This document shows, piece by piece, positions 28,379 through 36,393 of a stretch of 52,365 nt of DNA. The position numbers and the translations under genes are program-made. The stretch's first letter is position 1, and each line of letters opens with the position of its first letter. Below the pieces are notes generated by a model. The model ran no database searches. It saw only the letters and a program-made list of their open reading frames with translations, and had not been told where the DNA came from. The DNA is from Bacillota bacterium. Lineage in GTDB: Bacteria > Bacillota > Bacilli > Alicyclobacillales > SLC66. The stretch lies in assembly GCA_021821055.1 (NCBI GenBank), contig JAKACX010000012.1, forward strand, positions 1 through 52,365, in the 5' to 3' direction.

Positions 28379-29203
28379 TCATCCCTTGACCGAGCCCGCG
28401 AGCAAGCCACGCACAAAGTACTTGCCAAGCAGGATATACACGATGAGCGTGGGGATGGAGACCAACAGGGCGCTCGCCATTTGCACGTTCCACTGCACCG
28501 TCTGGCTGCCGGCAATATTGACCAGGGCGACCGTCACGGGCTGGTTTGGAGGGTTTGTCAAAGCTACGGCGAAGAGAAAGTTGTTCCAGACCTGAGTGAA
28601 CTGCCAGATGGCGGCGACCACAAACCCCGGAATGGAGAGCGGCAGGATGATGTGCCGAAAGATACCCCAGTAGCCAGTCCCGTCGATTTTCCCGGATTCA
28701 ATGATCTCATCCGGTATCGCCATGTAGAAATTGCGAAAGATGAGCGTGGTGATGGGAATCCCGTAGACGACGTGGACGAGAATAAGGCCGACGATCGTGT
28801 TGTACAGGCCGATGGTGTCGAGCACCCGCAGGAGCGGGATCAGCACGCTTTGATACGGGATGAACATCCCAAACAAGATAAGGAAAAAGACGACCGAAGA
28901 CCCCCTGAATCTCCACTTGGAGAGAGCGTATCCATTGAGAGAGCCGAGCAGCGCGGACACAAGCGTTGCGGGGACGGCCAGTTCAAAACTGTTGAGAAAG
29001 TTCGGTCCAAGCTGGCCCCACGCGGCAGCCACGCTGGACAGGCTGATACTGGATGGCAGATTCCACATCTGCGACAGACTGATCGCGGAATTCACCTTCA
29101 GGCTCGTGACCAGCACGACGTACACCGGCACGAGATAGAGCAGGGCCAGGATGATCAGTGCGCCATACACCATGGCGCGGTTGAGACGTCGCAGGGCCAA
29201 CAT
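28379..29203 (-). CDS. Carbohydrate ABC transporter permease (MalG type)
   Basis: 274 residues with six hydrophobic helices. The cytoplasmic EAA-type loop ([25 protein letters not shown]) couples to the ATPase. The C-terminus ends [15 protein letters not shown], typical of the MalG group. The ATG at 29203 has GGAG ten bases upstream. It is third in a binding protein-permease-permease order. No ATPase gene is present, so the cassette must borrow an MsmX/MalK-type ATPase encoded elsewhere. Confidence 0.92.
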   Translation of the reverse strand: MLALRRLNRAMVYGALIILALLYLVPVYVVLVTSLKVNSAISLSQMWNLPSSISLSSVAAAWGQLGPNFLNSFELAVPATLVSALLGSLNGYALSKWRFRGSSVVFFLILFGMFIPYQSVLIPLLRVLDTIGLYNTIVGLILVHVVYGIPITTLIFRNFYMAIPDEIIESGKIDGTGYWGIFRHIILPLSIPGFVVAAIWQFTQVWNNFLFAVALTNPPNQPVTVALVNIAGSQTVQWNVQMASALLVSIPTLIVYILLGKYFVRGLLAGSVKG

Positions 29204-29326
29204 GTATTTCGCACTCCTTTCTGGAGACCGCCTGCACTGCGGAGGCCTCTAGCGACATGGTTGGACAGATTGCGTGAATACCTTCTGCACAACCGGCGGG
29301 TCCGACCCGCCGCCAGACGTGGGGGA

Positions 29327-30334
29327 TCAGGAAGCACGGCCCTGGCGCAGGGTGGAAATCAGGTAGGGAACGATGAAAATCGCCATGAGCAGCAGGATGA
29401 CGATCGCGATGGCCGCCCCTTGCGCGAATTGATCCCCCTGAAATGTGGTCTGAAACATGTTGAGACTCGGCATGTCTGTCACGAATTCCTGCCCCGGTCC
29501 CGTCATGGCGTAGACGAGCCCAAATACCTTCAGAGACGCGGCGGTCAGGATGATGACGATCGTCGTCGTGGTCGAGCGCAGTTGCGGCAGGATGATAGAC
29601 CAGAACATGCGCCAGCCACCGGACCCGTCGATGCGCGCGGCCTCCTTGATATCCTCCGAAATGGCGCGCAGACCCGCGAGATAGACCGCCATGGCAAAAC
29701 CGGACATCTGCCAGACCGCCGCGAGCAGGACGGCGAAGAGCGCGAGCGGGATTCCGATCTGGATCTGGCCCAGCGTGATATTGGGGACGATGGTGGTGCT
29801 GAGAAACCACGTCGGGAGCGTCTTTACGCCGAAGGCCTTCAGGATCAGGTTCACGCCAGTCTGGGGATTCAGGATCCAGGACCAGATGACGCCTGTGACA
29901 ACGAACGATATCGCCATTGGGAAGATAAAGATGCTGCGAAACAGACTCTCGGCGCGAATTCGCTGGTCGATCAACAGGGCCAGCGCCATCCCCACCACGA
30001 GGCACCCGAGGATGAACAGCACCGTAAATACGACGATGTTGCGCAGGTCCGACTGAAAGCGAAACGTATTGAATACACTGATGTAATTCTGCCAACCGGC
30101 GAACGAGAAAGTCGGGATGAAGCTGTTCCAGTTCGTGAACGAGACGTATCCGGTCCACGCGATAAAGCCATACACAAATACACCCAGCAGCAAAAGCGAG
30201 GGCGCCAGCGTCGCAACGGCAGAGAACTGGTCCCAGGAAACTCTGCGCCTCTTCACTCTCGCGCCGCCCTGCTTTGTGGATATCCACGGCGCCGGCTCCG
30301 CCGGGTTGTGGGGCAGTTCCGTCCCGTTTCCCAT
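29327..30334 (-). CDS. Carbohydrate ABC transporter permease (MalF type)
   Basis: 335 residues from ATG 30334, six bases after GGAGG; the ATG at 30340 abuts that site and is rejected. A polar N-terminal extension precedes six or more membrane helices, with the EAA loop KEAARIDGSGGWRMFWSIILPQLR. Partner of the MalG-type permease 123 bases downstream; that gap holds a small GC hairpin (GGCGGGT/ACCCGCC at 29295-29311). Sugar specificity not inferable. Confidence 0.92.
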   Translation of the reverse strand: MGNGTELPHNPAEPAPWISTKQGGARVKRRRVSWDQFSAVATLAPSLLLLGVFVYGFIAWTGYVSFTNWNSFIPTFSFAGWQNYISVFNTFRFQSDLRNIVVFTVLFILGCLVVGMALALLIDQRIRAESLFRSIFIFPMAISFVVTGVIWSWILNPQTGVNLILKAFGVKTLPTWFLSTTIVPNITLGQIQIGIPLALFAVLLAAVWQMSGFAMAVYLAGLRAISEDIKEAARIDGSGGWRMFWSIILPQLRSTTTTIVIILTAASLKVFGLVYAMTGPGQEFVTDMPSLNMFQTTFQGDQFAQGAAIAIVILLLMAIFIVPYLISTLRQGRAS

Positions 30335-30351
30335 AACCATCCTCCTAGAAC

Positions 30352-30404
30352 AAAAACCGTCCGCACCCCCCGCGCACGCTCACGTGCCCACGCGGGGGGT
30401 GCGG
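30352..30404 (-). terminator. Intercistronic terminator-like hairpin
   Basis: A perfect 14-bp stem, CCGCACCCCCCGCG (30361-30374) with its complement at 30391-30404, 16-base loop, followed on the minus strand by GGACGG and five T (30356-30352). It sits between the binding-protein gene and the permeases, which would favour binding-protein expression over permease expression. Confidence 0.7.
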
Positions 30405-30447
30405 CGACTCGATGCCCGTCAAACATGCGTCCGGCCAGAGGGGCCGA

Positions 30448-31722
30448 TCAACTGAGCGGATTCGACTGGGCCGCGCTTGTGAGGGCAGAGACGAACTGGC
30501 TCACATTGTGGTTCGTCACGAAAATCTCCATCGCGTTGTTGAACGAGTTCGTGAACCCGGGATTCACGGCGCCCTGACCGATGACGAGCACCAGCCGATC
30601 CCGCTTGAAGGACTTCATGGCCGCTTGGGAATACGCGTCATAGAGCTTCGGATTGGCGTCAAGCCGCGGCGAGAAGGTGCCTTTGAGTGGATTGAAGACA
30701 TCCTGGCCCTGCTTCGAGCCCAGCACCTTGAGAAAATTCAGGGTCGGCGTCTTGTCTTTCAATTTGGACGGCAGTCCAAACACGTCGGACACGACACCAA
30801 ACGTCCCCTTCGTTCCCGGAGTGGGCGCCCAGCCGAACCCGACGCCCGGCTTCTTGTGCAACGCGGTCGTGAAGTAGCCCTGCGCCCAGTCGCCCATGAC
30901 GTTCATTCCGGCCTTGCCCTCAGCGACCAACTGGTCAGCCTGCTGCCAGTGCAGCGCGGAGTAGTCGGAGTTCGTGTACGACATCATGCGGTTGAAGAGG
31001 TTTGCCGCCTCCTTGACCCCAGGGCTGTTCCAGGACGCCTTGCCGGTCAGAAGCTGATCGTACTTCGCGGGACCGACCGCACCGAGCAGAACGTCGCTAA
31101 AAAGCAGCGTGGCTTCCCAGTTTCCGTGGTTGGCGAGAGCGAGAGGCGTGACGCCGTGGCTCTTGAGCACGGCCGCATCCTTGAAGAACACCGGGAACGT
31201 GGTCGGCGGCGCGAGGTGATATTTCTTGAAGAGACCCGGGTTGTACCATGTCACATTGCCGCGCTGCATATCCACCGGAACGGCGTAGATTTTCCCCTTT
31301 ACCGTAAGAAGATTCAGGAGCGATTTCGGAAACACCTTGTACCAGCCCTGCGACTGGTAAAGCGCATTCAGAGGCTGCATGTCTCCAGCCTGCACCCAAG
31401 ACAACAGCGAACCGCCGCCGGCGTGCACCTGGAACGTCCCAGGAGGATTGCCCGCTTCCATGCGGCTCGCAAGAACCGCCTTGGCGTTCGAACCGGCTCC
31501 GCCTGCGACAGCCTCATTGGTGACTTTGACGCCCCGGTATTCGTGGTTGAAGACGCCGATCATGCTGCGCAGAGCCTTGCTGCTGGCGACCCCCGTCCAC
31601 CAGCTGAAAATCTGCAGATCACTTGACTGCGCCGCAAAAGCGGCGGGTGCGGCGGATGCGGCGGTCAGGCTGAGCGCCACGGCGAGCGCTGAACCCGCTT
31701 TCAGGACATTTGCAAGCTTCAT
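30448..31722 (-). CDS. Extracellular sugar-binding protein of ABC transporter
   Basis: 424 residues. Signal peptide MKLANVLKAG with a core ending APAAFAAQSS; cleavage looks like signal peptidase I and there is no lipobox cysteine. Family 1 solute-binding features: LQIFSWWTG, EAGNPPGTFQVHAGG, WYNPGLFKK, NVMGDWAQGYF and GTFSPRLDANP, resembling glucose/mannose-type binding proteins. GGAGG lies about 11 bases before the ATG. First gene of the cassette, followed by a terminator-like hairpin. Confidence 0.9.
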   Translation of the reverse strand: MKLANVLKAGSALAVALSLTAASAAPAAFAAQSSDLQIFSWWTGVASSKALRSMIGVFNHEYRGVKVTNEAVAGGAGSNAKAVLASRMEAGNPPGTFQVHAGGGSLLSWVQAGDMQPLNALYQSQGWYKVFPKSLLNLLTVKGKIYAVPVDMQRGNVTWYNPGLFKKYHLAPPTTFPVFFKDAAVLKSHGVTPLALANHGNWEATLLFSDVLLGAVGPAKYDQLLTGKASWNSPGVKEAANLFNRMMSYTNSDYSALHWQQADQLVAEGKAGMNVMGDWAQGYFTTALHKKPGVGFGWAPTPGTKGTFGVVSDVFGLPSKLKDKTPTLNFLKVLGSKQGQDVFNPLKGTFSPRLDANPKLYDAYSQAAMKSFKRDRLVLVIGQGAVNPGFTNSFNNAMEIFVTNHNVSQFVSALTSAAQSNPLS

Positions 31723-31964
31723 GCGGAAACCTTCCTCCTTCTGATGATTGCCGGGGCGGACCCCTTATTTTGGTCGCGTCGCCCAACCGTCGCGCGTCGC
31801 GGCGCCTGCAGGGGTTGGCTGGTCACGGCTCCTCGGGGCCACGTCTCACATGGTCCCCGCCCCGCGAAGGGGAACGAGCAGTAAGTTGCTTCTAACAACC
31901 AACCCAGAGGCCAGAGTGCTCGGAACGCGAACGGCGGAGCACCGCCACAATGTACAACGGCCTT
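31723..31964. other. Long leader region of the sugar ABC cassette
   Basis: About 240 bases between the binding-protein start and the proposed transcription start near 31967. It contains GC-rich stretches but no recognised riboswitch or coding frame with a ribosome site. Confidence 0.4.
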
Positions 31965-32002
31965 ATAGTTTGGATGATAAACTATGTGTGCCGATTTTGC
32001 AA
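31965..32002 (-). promoter_or_regulatory. Promoter with overlapping palindromic operator for the sugar ABC cassette
   Basis: On the minus strand -35 TTGCAA (32002-31997), 17-base spacer, -10 TATCAT (31979-31974). The -10 lies inside the palindrome ATAGTTT-N7-AAACTAT (31965-31985). The half-site resembles XylR-type ROK operators (TTAGTTT...AAACTAA), fitting repression by the ROK protein encoded at 25632-26864. Confidence 0.6.
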
Positions 32003-32288
32003 TGACGAGAATCGCGGCAAGCGACGGAACAGACGTCCTCTTTCTGCGATTCCGCAAAGGATTATTGGCGCAACACTTAGAAACTTCGGCATCGATCTGT
32101 CCCGAGTATTCCGAACCCATGTTGACGATCGCCCGAAAGGTGATTTACTGGACAAACAAAGAGATGTCATCATAACGAGCACGGATTTCACATCGGTGTT
32201 TCCGCATAGTGATAGTTTTTTTATACACCCAACATCCCCGTGGCATTGGGCGCCTATATTGCAGACCATGGAGTGCGATTCCGCCCCA
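32003..32288. other. AT-richer intergenic stretch
   Basis: Between the cassette promoter and the small membrane protein gene. Base composition drops compared with flanking operons. Several reading frames exist, but none has a recognisable domain together with a good ribosome site. A T7 run occurs at about 32216. Confidence 0.35.
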
Positions 32289-32555
32289 TCAATATGACAG
32301 AGTTCGAGCGCTAAGCGTATTGCCCTTGCGCGTTATAATTTCGACCGTGTCTGTACTCCGGTCTATGATCCAGACAGACCCACCCACCGCAACGACGTAG
32401 TTGCGCTGGGCCACAGACATTGTACCGCCCGGAACGGATATGGCGGAACTTGATTCATTGTTTGCGAGCACGCCAATTTGCCTGATAAGAGCAAGAAACA
32501 ACACGGTTATCCATACCATCGCCACTATATACATCAGCATCTTGTTTGATATCAC
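32289..32555 (-). CDS. Small single-pass membrane protein
   Basis: 88 residues from GTG 32555, preceded by GGGGG nine bases upstream. One N-terminal transmembrane segment (YIVAMVWITVLFLALI), then about 60 exported residues including NYVVAVGGSVWIIDRSTDTV, which looks like one or two beta-propeller-like strands. It resembles the N-terminal arrangement of the propeller protein at 42191-43306 (short anchor plus beta repeats), but is much shorter. Function unknown; AT-rich surroundings suggest acquired DNA. Confidence 0.55.
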   Translation of the reverse strand: MISNKMLMYIVAMVWITVLFLALIRQIGVLANNESSSAISVPGGTMSVAQRNYVVAVGGSVWIIDRSTDTVEIITRKGNTLSARTLSY

Positions 32556-32621
32556 TGTGTCGATCCCCCTGAATCTTCATGTCCAGCGACTTCGCTTACC
32601 CCAAGGAATACTCTCCTTTGA

Positions 32622-32737
32622 GGAACTGTGAAATTCGATCGGTCCGTCGCAGCCCTGTCCATCTACAGCGTTTGACTGAAGACTCAAACGCTATAGATGC
32701 CCGCTTTGGATTCCGCTCCGGACTTTTTCACAGTTCC
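32622..32737. repeat. Nested palindromic element
   Basis: The outer arms GGAACTGTGAAA (32622-32633) and TTTCACAGTTCC (32726-32737) are exact complements. Inner arms 32661-32675 and 32684-32698 pair over 15 positions with one mismatch around an 8-base loop, core AGCGTTTGA/TCAAACGCT. GTCCG/CGGAC between them can also pair. No coding frame with a start. It could be a small non-autonomous mobile element or a structured RNA. Confidence 0.65.
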
Positions 32738-32759
32738 CTTAGGGGGCCGCCCGGGAAAT

Positions 32760-32968
32760 GGGTCTGTGCCAGCCTCCGGGCCTGTGCCAGCCGCCCGTAT
32801 CCCTTTGCTCCTGCTCGACAACGCTGTCGCGAAACTCACGACGAGCAAACGGATACGGACGACCCAGCAAGCCTTCCTTCACCGCGGGCCCATTGCTGGC
32901 TTGCGCGCGGCCGTGACGCGGCGAATTTTCATCCTTCGTCGGCGTGCGGATGCGCCATGTGGGTCTGA
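32760..32968 (+). repeat. Interspersed repeat, copy C, with local tandem and inverted repeats
   Basis: Its right part (GACCCAGCAAGCC, CATTGCTGG, GTGACGCGGCGAATTTTCAT, GCGCCATGTGGGTCTGA to 32968) matches copy A. The left part has an 18-bp tandem repeat (32760-32777, 32778-32795) and a 16-bp inverted repeat with one mismatch (32795-32810 with 32843-32858). Confidence 0.6.
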
Positions 32969-33027
32969 CCCACCGTGAACGTCCACAGAACGGGACGTCG
33001 TTCGGACTCCCACCCCGACATGATCGC

Positions 33028-33696
33028 TCATGCAGGCTCACACCCTGGAAGGGCGGAGACGTACAGTGTATCGTAGTTGTCAGGATGAGGATCATCATTC
33101 CAACCTTGGGTTAGATAATACCAAAAGCTAATCTTATCATCAATTGGTACAACCAGATTGCCGAAATTATTGCTGATGACCATCCCCGGATCGTATTCGT
33201 ATGAGCTTTCGGCAGCTCCTGAATTAAACTGGTATTCGTGTTCCCACGTCGCCGTCGCATAACCACTCCAAGTGTGATAGACGTAGACTGCCGGAAGGGT
33301 ATAGCTCCAAGAAGTCCCAAACGAAATCAACCCTCCTCCACCCTCCTCAGGACTAAGATTAACAGATGCGTCGGCAGAGAGCGTATAGGCCGTGTTAGTC
33401 GTAGAGGGGCACTCTGCAGGATCTCTTGGCTACCCGTGTAGTTCGAGTTGTCAAACCCCAGGTATGTTGTATCCACCTCGGAATCCAGTCCATTATTGTA
33501 GTTGGCTTGAGTCTCTACGGCGTCTTTCACTTCCCACTGACTGTAGCCCGGGGCGGTGTAAGTTCGAGGATGTTCTTCCAAGAGGAATCTATGTGAGCGT
33601 TGGAGGCACCCATGTGCCGAATGGGTGCGCGCCCGAGAGGACGAGAACCAAAGAGGCGGCACCCAGCGAAACAGTGAACCAGTTCCATTGTCTCAT
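33028..33696 (-). pseudogene. Exported protein gene broken by two frameshifts
   Basis: ATG 33696 opens a signal peptide (MRQWNWFTVSLGAASLVLVL, then SGAHPFG) that reaches a stop after about 35 codons. The continuing sequence is in a second frame (YTAPGYSQWEVKDAVETQA, VDTTYLGFDNSNYTG) and then a third (TAYTLSADASVNLS, GTSWSYTLPAVYVYHTWSGY, LVVPIDDKISFWYYL) ending at 33028. Composition (Tyr, Thr, Asn, Trp rich) suits a beta-sandwich surface protein of about 220 residues. No family recognised. Divergent from the HTH-TPR regulator. Confidence 0.65.
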
Positions 33697-33837
33697 CGTC
33701 GCTCATTCACCTCCCTTCCTTAGCACGATCACCATAACATTGTTTCTATTTGGCTGCATGCCTAATATAATGTGAATATACCACCGCCGTTGAAGATGGC
33801 GACCCACCACCGTCTCTCCTTTGCCTTTTCTGAGCCG

Positions 33838-33856
33838 ATGTGAATTATACTCACAT
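33838..33856. promoter_or_regulatory. Palindrome upstream of the HTH-TPR gene
   Basis: ATGTGA-N7-TCACAT (33838-33856) ends 16 bases before the ATG and overlaps a possible -10, TATACT, at 33846-33851. Its location suggests autoregulation; the -35 spacing (TTGCCT, 19 bases) is poor. Confidence 0.4.
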
Positions 33857-33872
33857 TCCGAGGGGCCTGGAT

Positions 33873-34772
33873 ATGATCGGGGAACGTATTAGAGATGTCC
33901 GGATCAGACTTGGGATCTCACAACGCGCTGCGTGCGAGGGGATCTGTCACCGTAGCCTGCTCAGCCAAATCGAGAATGAGCGTGTTGCACCCTCATTGGA
34001 CACGCTTGAGGCAATATGCGCTCGTCTCAGGGTTTCGATTTCGGATATTCTGCGCGATCAAGAGATAGACGAGGATGGACGCCACGCGTTGGACTACATG
34101 AATGATTTGATGAGCGAAGACAATTTCGATGAAGTAGTTCGTTATGGAAAGCAGGCTTTGCAACGAAGGGCAGTTCGTTCAAACCCTACCGCCTACGCCG
34201 AATGCCTGAGACTCGTCGGCGCGGCACATCACGGCACTGGTGAATACGGACAGGCGCTGATCGCGGCCAGGCAGGCGTACGAGGCATCCGAGACGTGCCG
34301 ATCCGTGACCCGCGTGGTATGCGCCAACACGTATGCCGCAGTGCTGATCGAGACAGGCGAGTACGAAGAGTCGTTCAGGATTCTGGCTGGGGCGCATGAT
34401 CTTTGCGAAGTGGTGACGACACGGGATCAGACGCGAATTCGCCTCCTGTACAATCTGGCCAAGGCAGCTCGCACATTGGGACATGCTCAAGAGGCATGGA
34501 AATGCGTTCGGGATGGCCTGGACCTGTGTAGGAGAGCAGGCATTGTGGACGGCCTCGGACACCTGGAGACGATGAAAGGAGTCCTGCTTCTTGACCTTGG
34601 CGACACTTTCCGGGCAAAACCAGCATTTGAACGCGCCCTTCTGGTCTACGAACTGCTGGGCAACCGCCAAGGGGTCGCGGGATCGCAGCAAAATCTGGCT
34701 GAATGCGCGGCGCGGAGCAGCGATCATGCAACAAACTCGGCCCAATCCGCTCGACACCTACCTCTCGAATAG
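33873..34772 (+). CDS. XRE-family HTH regulator with TPR repeats
   Basis: 299 residues from ATG 33873 (GAGGGG seven bases upstream). An N-terminal helix-turn-helix (IGERIRDVRIRLGISQRAAC, SLLSQIENERVAPSLDTLEAI) is followed by about 200 residues of helical TPR-like repeats (AYAECLRLVGAAHHGTGEYG; ALLVYELLGNRQGVAGSQQN). This is the layout of RNPP/Rgg-type peptide-responsive regulators. No cognate peptide gene is adjacent; the broken exported-protein gene is divergent. The stop codon lies within a 35-bp direct repeat. Confidence 0.8.
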   Translation: MIGERIRDVRIRLGISQRAACEGICHRSLLSQIENERVAPSLDTLEAICARLRVSISDILRDQEIDEDGRHALDYMNDLMSEDNFDEVVRYGKQALQRRAVRSNPTAYAECLRLVGAAHHGTGEYGQALIAARQAYEASETCRSVTRVVCANTYAAVLIETGEYEESFRILAGAHDLCEVVTTRDQTRIRLLYNLAKAARTLGHAQEAWKCVRDGLDLCRRAGIVDGLGHLETMKGVLLLDLGDTFRAKPAFERALLVYELLGNRQGVAGSQQNLAECAARSSDHATNSAQSARHLPLE

Positions 34773-34802
34773 ACCCCGCATGATCGTCTGCTTCCGATCG
34801 CC
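34768..34802. repeat. 35-bp direct repeat, left copy
   Basis: AATAG, one variable base, CCCCG, then TGATCGTCT, CTTCCGATCGCC, matching 42091-42125 at 31 of 35 positions. It overlaps the stop codon of the HTH-TPR gene and lies just beyond the 3' end of xylB. Confidence 0.65.
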
Positions 34803-34839
34803 CTTTCATCCTTGCGACCCGCCCCCGGCGACCCGACGC

Positions 34840-36339
34840 TCAGAACAGGCGCGCGACGGCCCGATAGAGGGCCTGGTAGGTACTATGCAGGGCGTCATAA
34901 TGGCCTCGGTAGGTTTCATCTGGAACGTACCGCGCGACACACGGCTTCTCGGAAATCATGTCCATGTCATAAAGTCCCAGCGAACATCCGGCCAGAAAGG
35001 CGATGCCTTCGGCCGCCTCCTGATGGACGGGCACGCACAGCTCCGCCCCCAACACATCCGACACGATCTGGCACCAAGTCGCGTCGCGGATCACTTCGCC
35101 CGTCAGTCTCAGATCGTCCACCGAAACGTCGGACTGTTGAATGACCTGCATACAGTCGCGCATGCTGAATGCCACGCCTTCCATGACCGCACGGATCATA
35201 TGGCGGGCGTCGTGCTTGAAATTCAGCCCGAAAAAGACGCCGCGCGCTTTTGGATCGATGTGTGGCGTTCTCTCGCCGCCGAGATACGGCAAAAACAGGA
35301 GACCGTCGTCCAGCGAGCGCGCCGCGAGCGCCTGTCCGGCCATGGCGGCATAGTTCTCAAGCAATTCTGGCGCATCCACAGTCAACGCGTCGTAGAACCA
35401 GTGCAGGGCGAGCTGCGCAGACAGCGTGGTCCCCATGGAGATCCACGTGTTGGCAACGGCGTGGCAGAAATTGTGGACACTCGACGTCTGGTCCACGGAA
35501 TAGCGAAACATGGTCGGATCGTCCGTCGTGACCAATACGGCGCCGGAGGATCCGATGCGCACAAGTCCCTGGCCCTGACCCACGATACCGGCGCCGACCG
35601 CGGCGGCCGAATTGTCACCCGCTCCGGCGATGACAGGTATCCCCGGCGTCAGCCCCAGCATGCGGGCGCTCTCACGGCTCACCCGGCTCACGATGGATGA
35701 ACTCTCGTACGCGTCGGGAAACCAGTTGCGGCGAAAGCCGAACGCCTCTATGAGTTCATCCGACCAGGTCCGCTCCTCCACGCAAAACACCGCCGTACCG
35801 CTCCCGTCCGTTACGTCGGTGGCAAGCACACCCGTGAGCCGATAGCGAATATAGTCTTTAGGAAGCAATACCTTGTCAATCCGCATAAAGATGTCAGGCT
35901 CACATTCCTTGATCCATTGCAATTTGGCCGCCGAGAAGGCTGGCATCAACCGATTGCCTGTAATCTCCCTGATGCGCCCCGCCTCCACCGTCTGCTCAAG
36001 ACGCAGCGCGGAACCGCTGGAACGGTTGTCGTTCCAGAGCAAGGACTTCGTCAGCACATCGCCGTGACGGTCGAGCAGGACGGTGGAATGCATCTGTCCT
36101 GTCAATCCCATGCCGACCACGGACGTGAGATCCGTTTGCGCCTGCAGTCGCCGGCACGCCTCGACAAATGCGTTCCACCAGACGGCCGGATCCTGCTCTG
36201 TCCACCCGGGGCGCGGCACATCAATGCGGTAGTGCGCCTGCGCCCTCCCTGTGACGCGGCCGCCCGACCCGAGCGCCACGACGGTCAGCGTCTCCGAATT
36301 TACATCGACACCCAGAAATTTCGACTTTTCTACGACCAT
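34840..36339 (-). CDS. xylB: Xylulokinase (FGGY family)
   Basis: 499 residues. FLGVDVNSETLTVVAL at the N-terminus, GWTEQDPAVWW, GLTGQMH, SLLWNDNRS, KDYIRYRLTG, GAGDNSAAAVGAG and LPYLGGERTPHIDP are the FGGY/xylulokinase landmarks. It would phosphorylate D-xylulose to xylulose 5-phosphate. One oddity: the adenosine-binding GGGA-S motif appears as LTGEVIRDATWCQI. Last gene of a polyol cassette with dehydrogenase and transporter. The ribosome site (GGAAGG) is about 13 bases before the ATG. Confidence 0.9.
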   Translation of the reverse strand: MVVEKSKFLGVDVNSETLTVVALGSGGRVTGRAQAHYRIDVPRPGWTEQDPAVWWNAFVEACRRLQAQTDLTSVVGMGLTGQMHSTVLLDRHGDVLTKSLLWNDNRSSGSALRLEQTVEAGRIREITGNRLMPAFSAAKLQWIKECEPDIFMRIDKVLLPKDYIRYRLTGVLATDVTDGSGTAVFCVEERTWSDELIEAFGFRRNWFPDAYESSSIVSRVSRESARMLGLTPGIPVIAGAGDNSAAAVGAGIVGQGQGLVRIGSSGAVLVTTDDPTMFRYSVDQTSSVHNFCHAVANTWISMGTTLSAQLALHWFYDALTVDAPELLENYAAMAGQALAARSLDDGLLFLPYLGGERTPHIDPKARGVFFGLNFKHDARHMIRAVMEGVAFSMRDCMQVIQQSDVSVDDLRLTGEVIRDATWCQIVSDVLGAELCVPVHQEAAEGIAFLAGCSLGLYDMDMISEKPCVARYVPDETYRGHYDALHSTYQALYRAVARLF

Positions 36340-36393
36340 CTCTCGTTGTCTTCCTTCCTGTGACCCGACCTCCGGAGTCCCGAACGCCGCCTG

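Noticed and set aside
28140-28493. Minus-strand frame between the HAMP sensor and the permease, first suspected to be a transposase fragment
   Set aside because: The similarity to the 44.7 kb sequence is at the DNA level over a short repeat; no transposase domain is present.
28481-30577. A 698-codon plus-strand frame across the sugar permease genes
   Set aside because: Composition (Asp, Arg, His repeats) is that of an antisense shadow; the permeases with EAA loops explain the DNA.
31950-32297. Plus-strand frame of about 115 codons in the AT-rich stretch
   Set aside because: No ribosome site, no recognisable domain, and it overlaps the promoter of the sugar cassette.
32795-32858. CRISPR-like repeats in the repeat-dense 32.6-33.0 kb segment
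   Set aside because: Repeats occur only twice, differ in type (tandem and inverted) and have no regular spacers.
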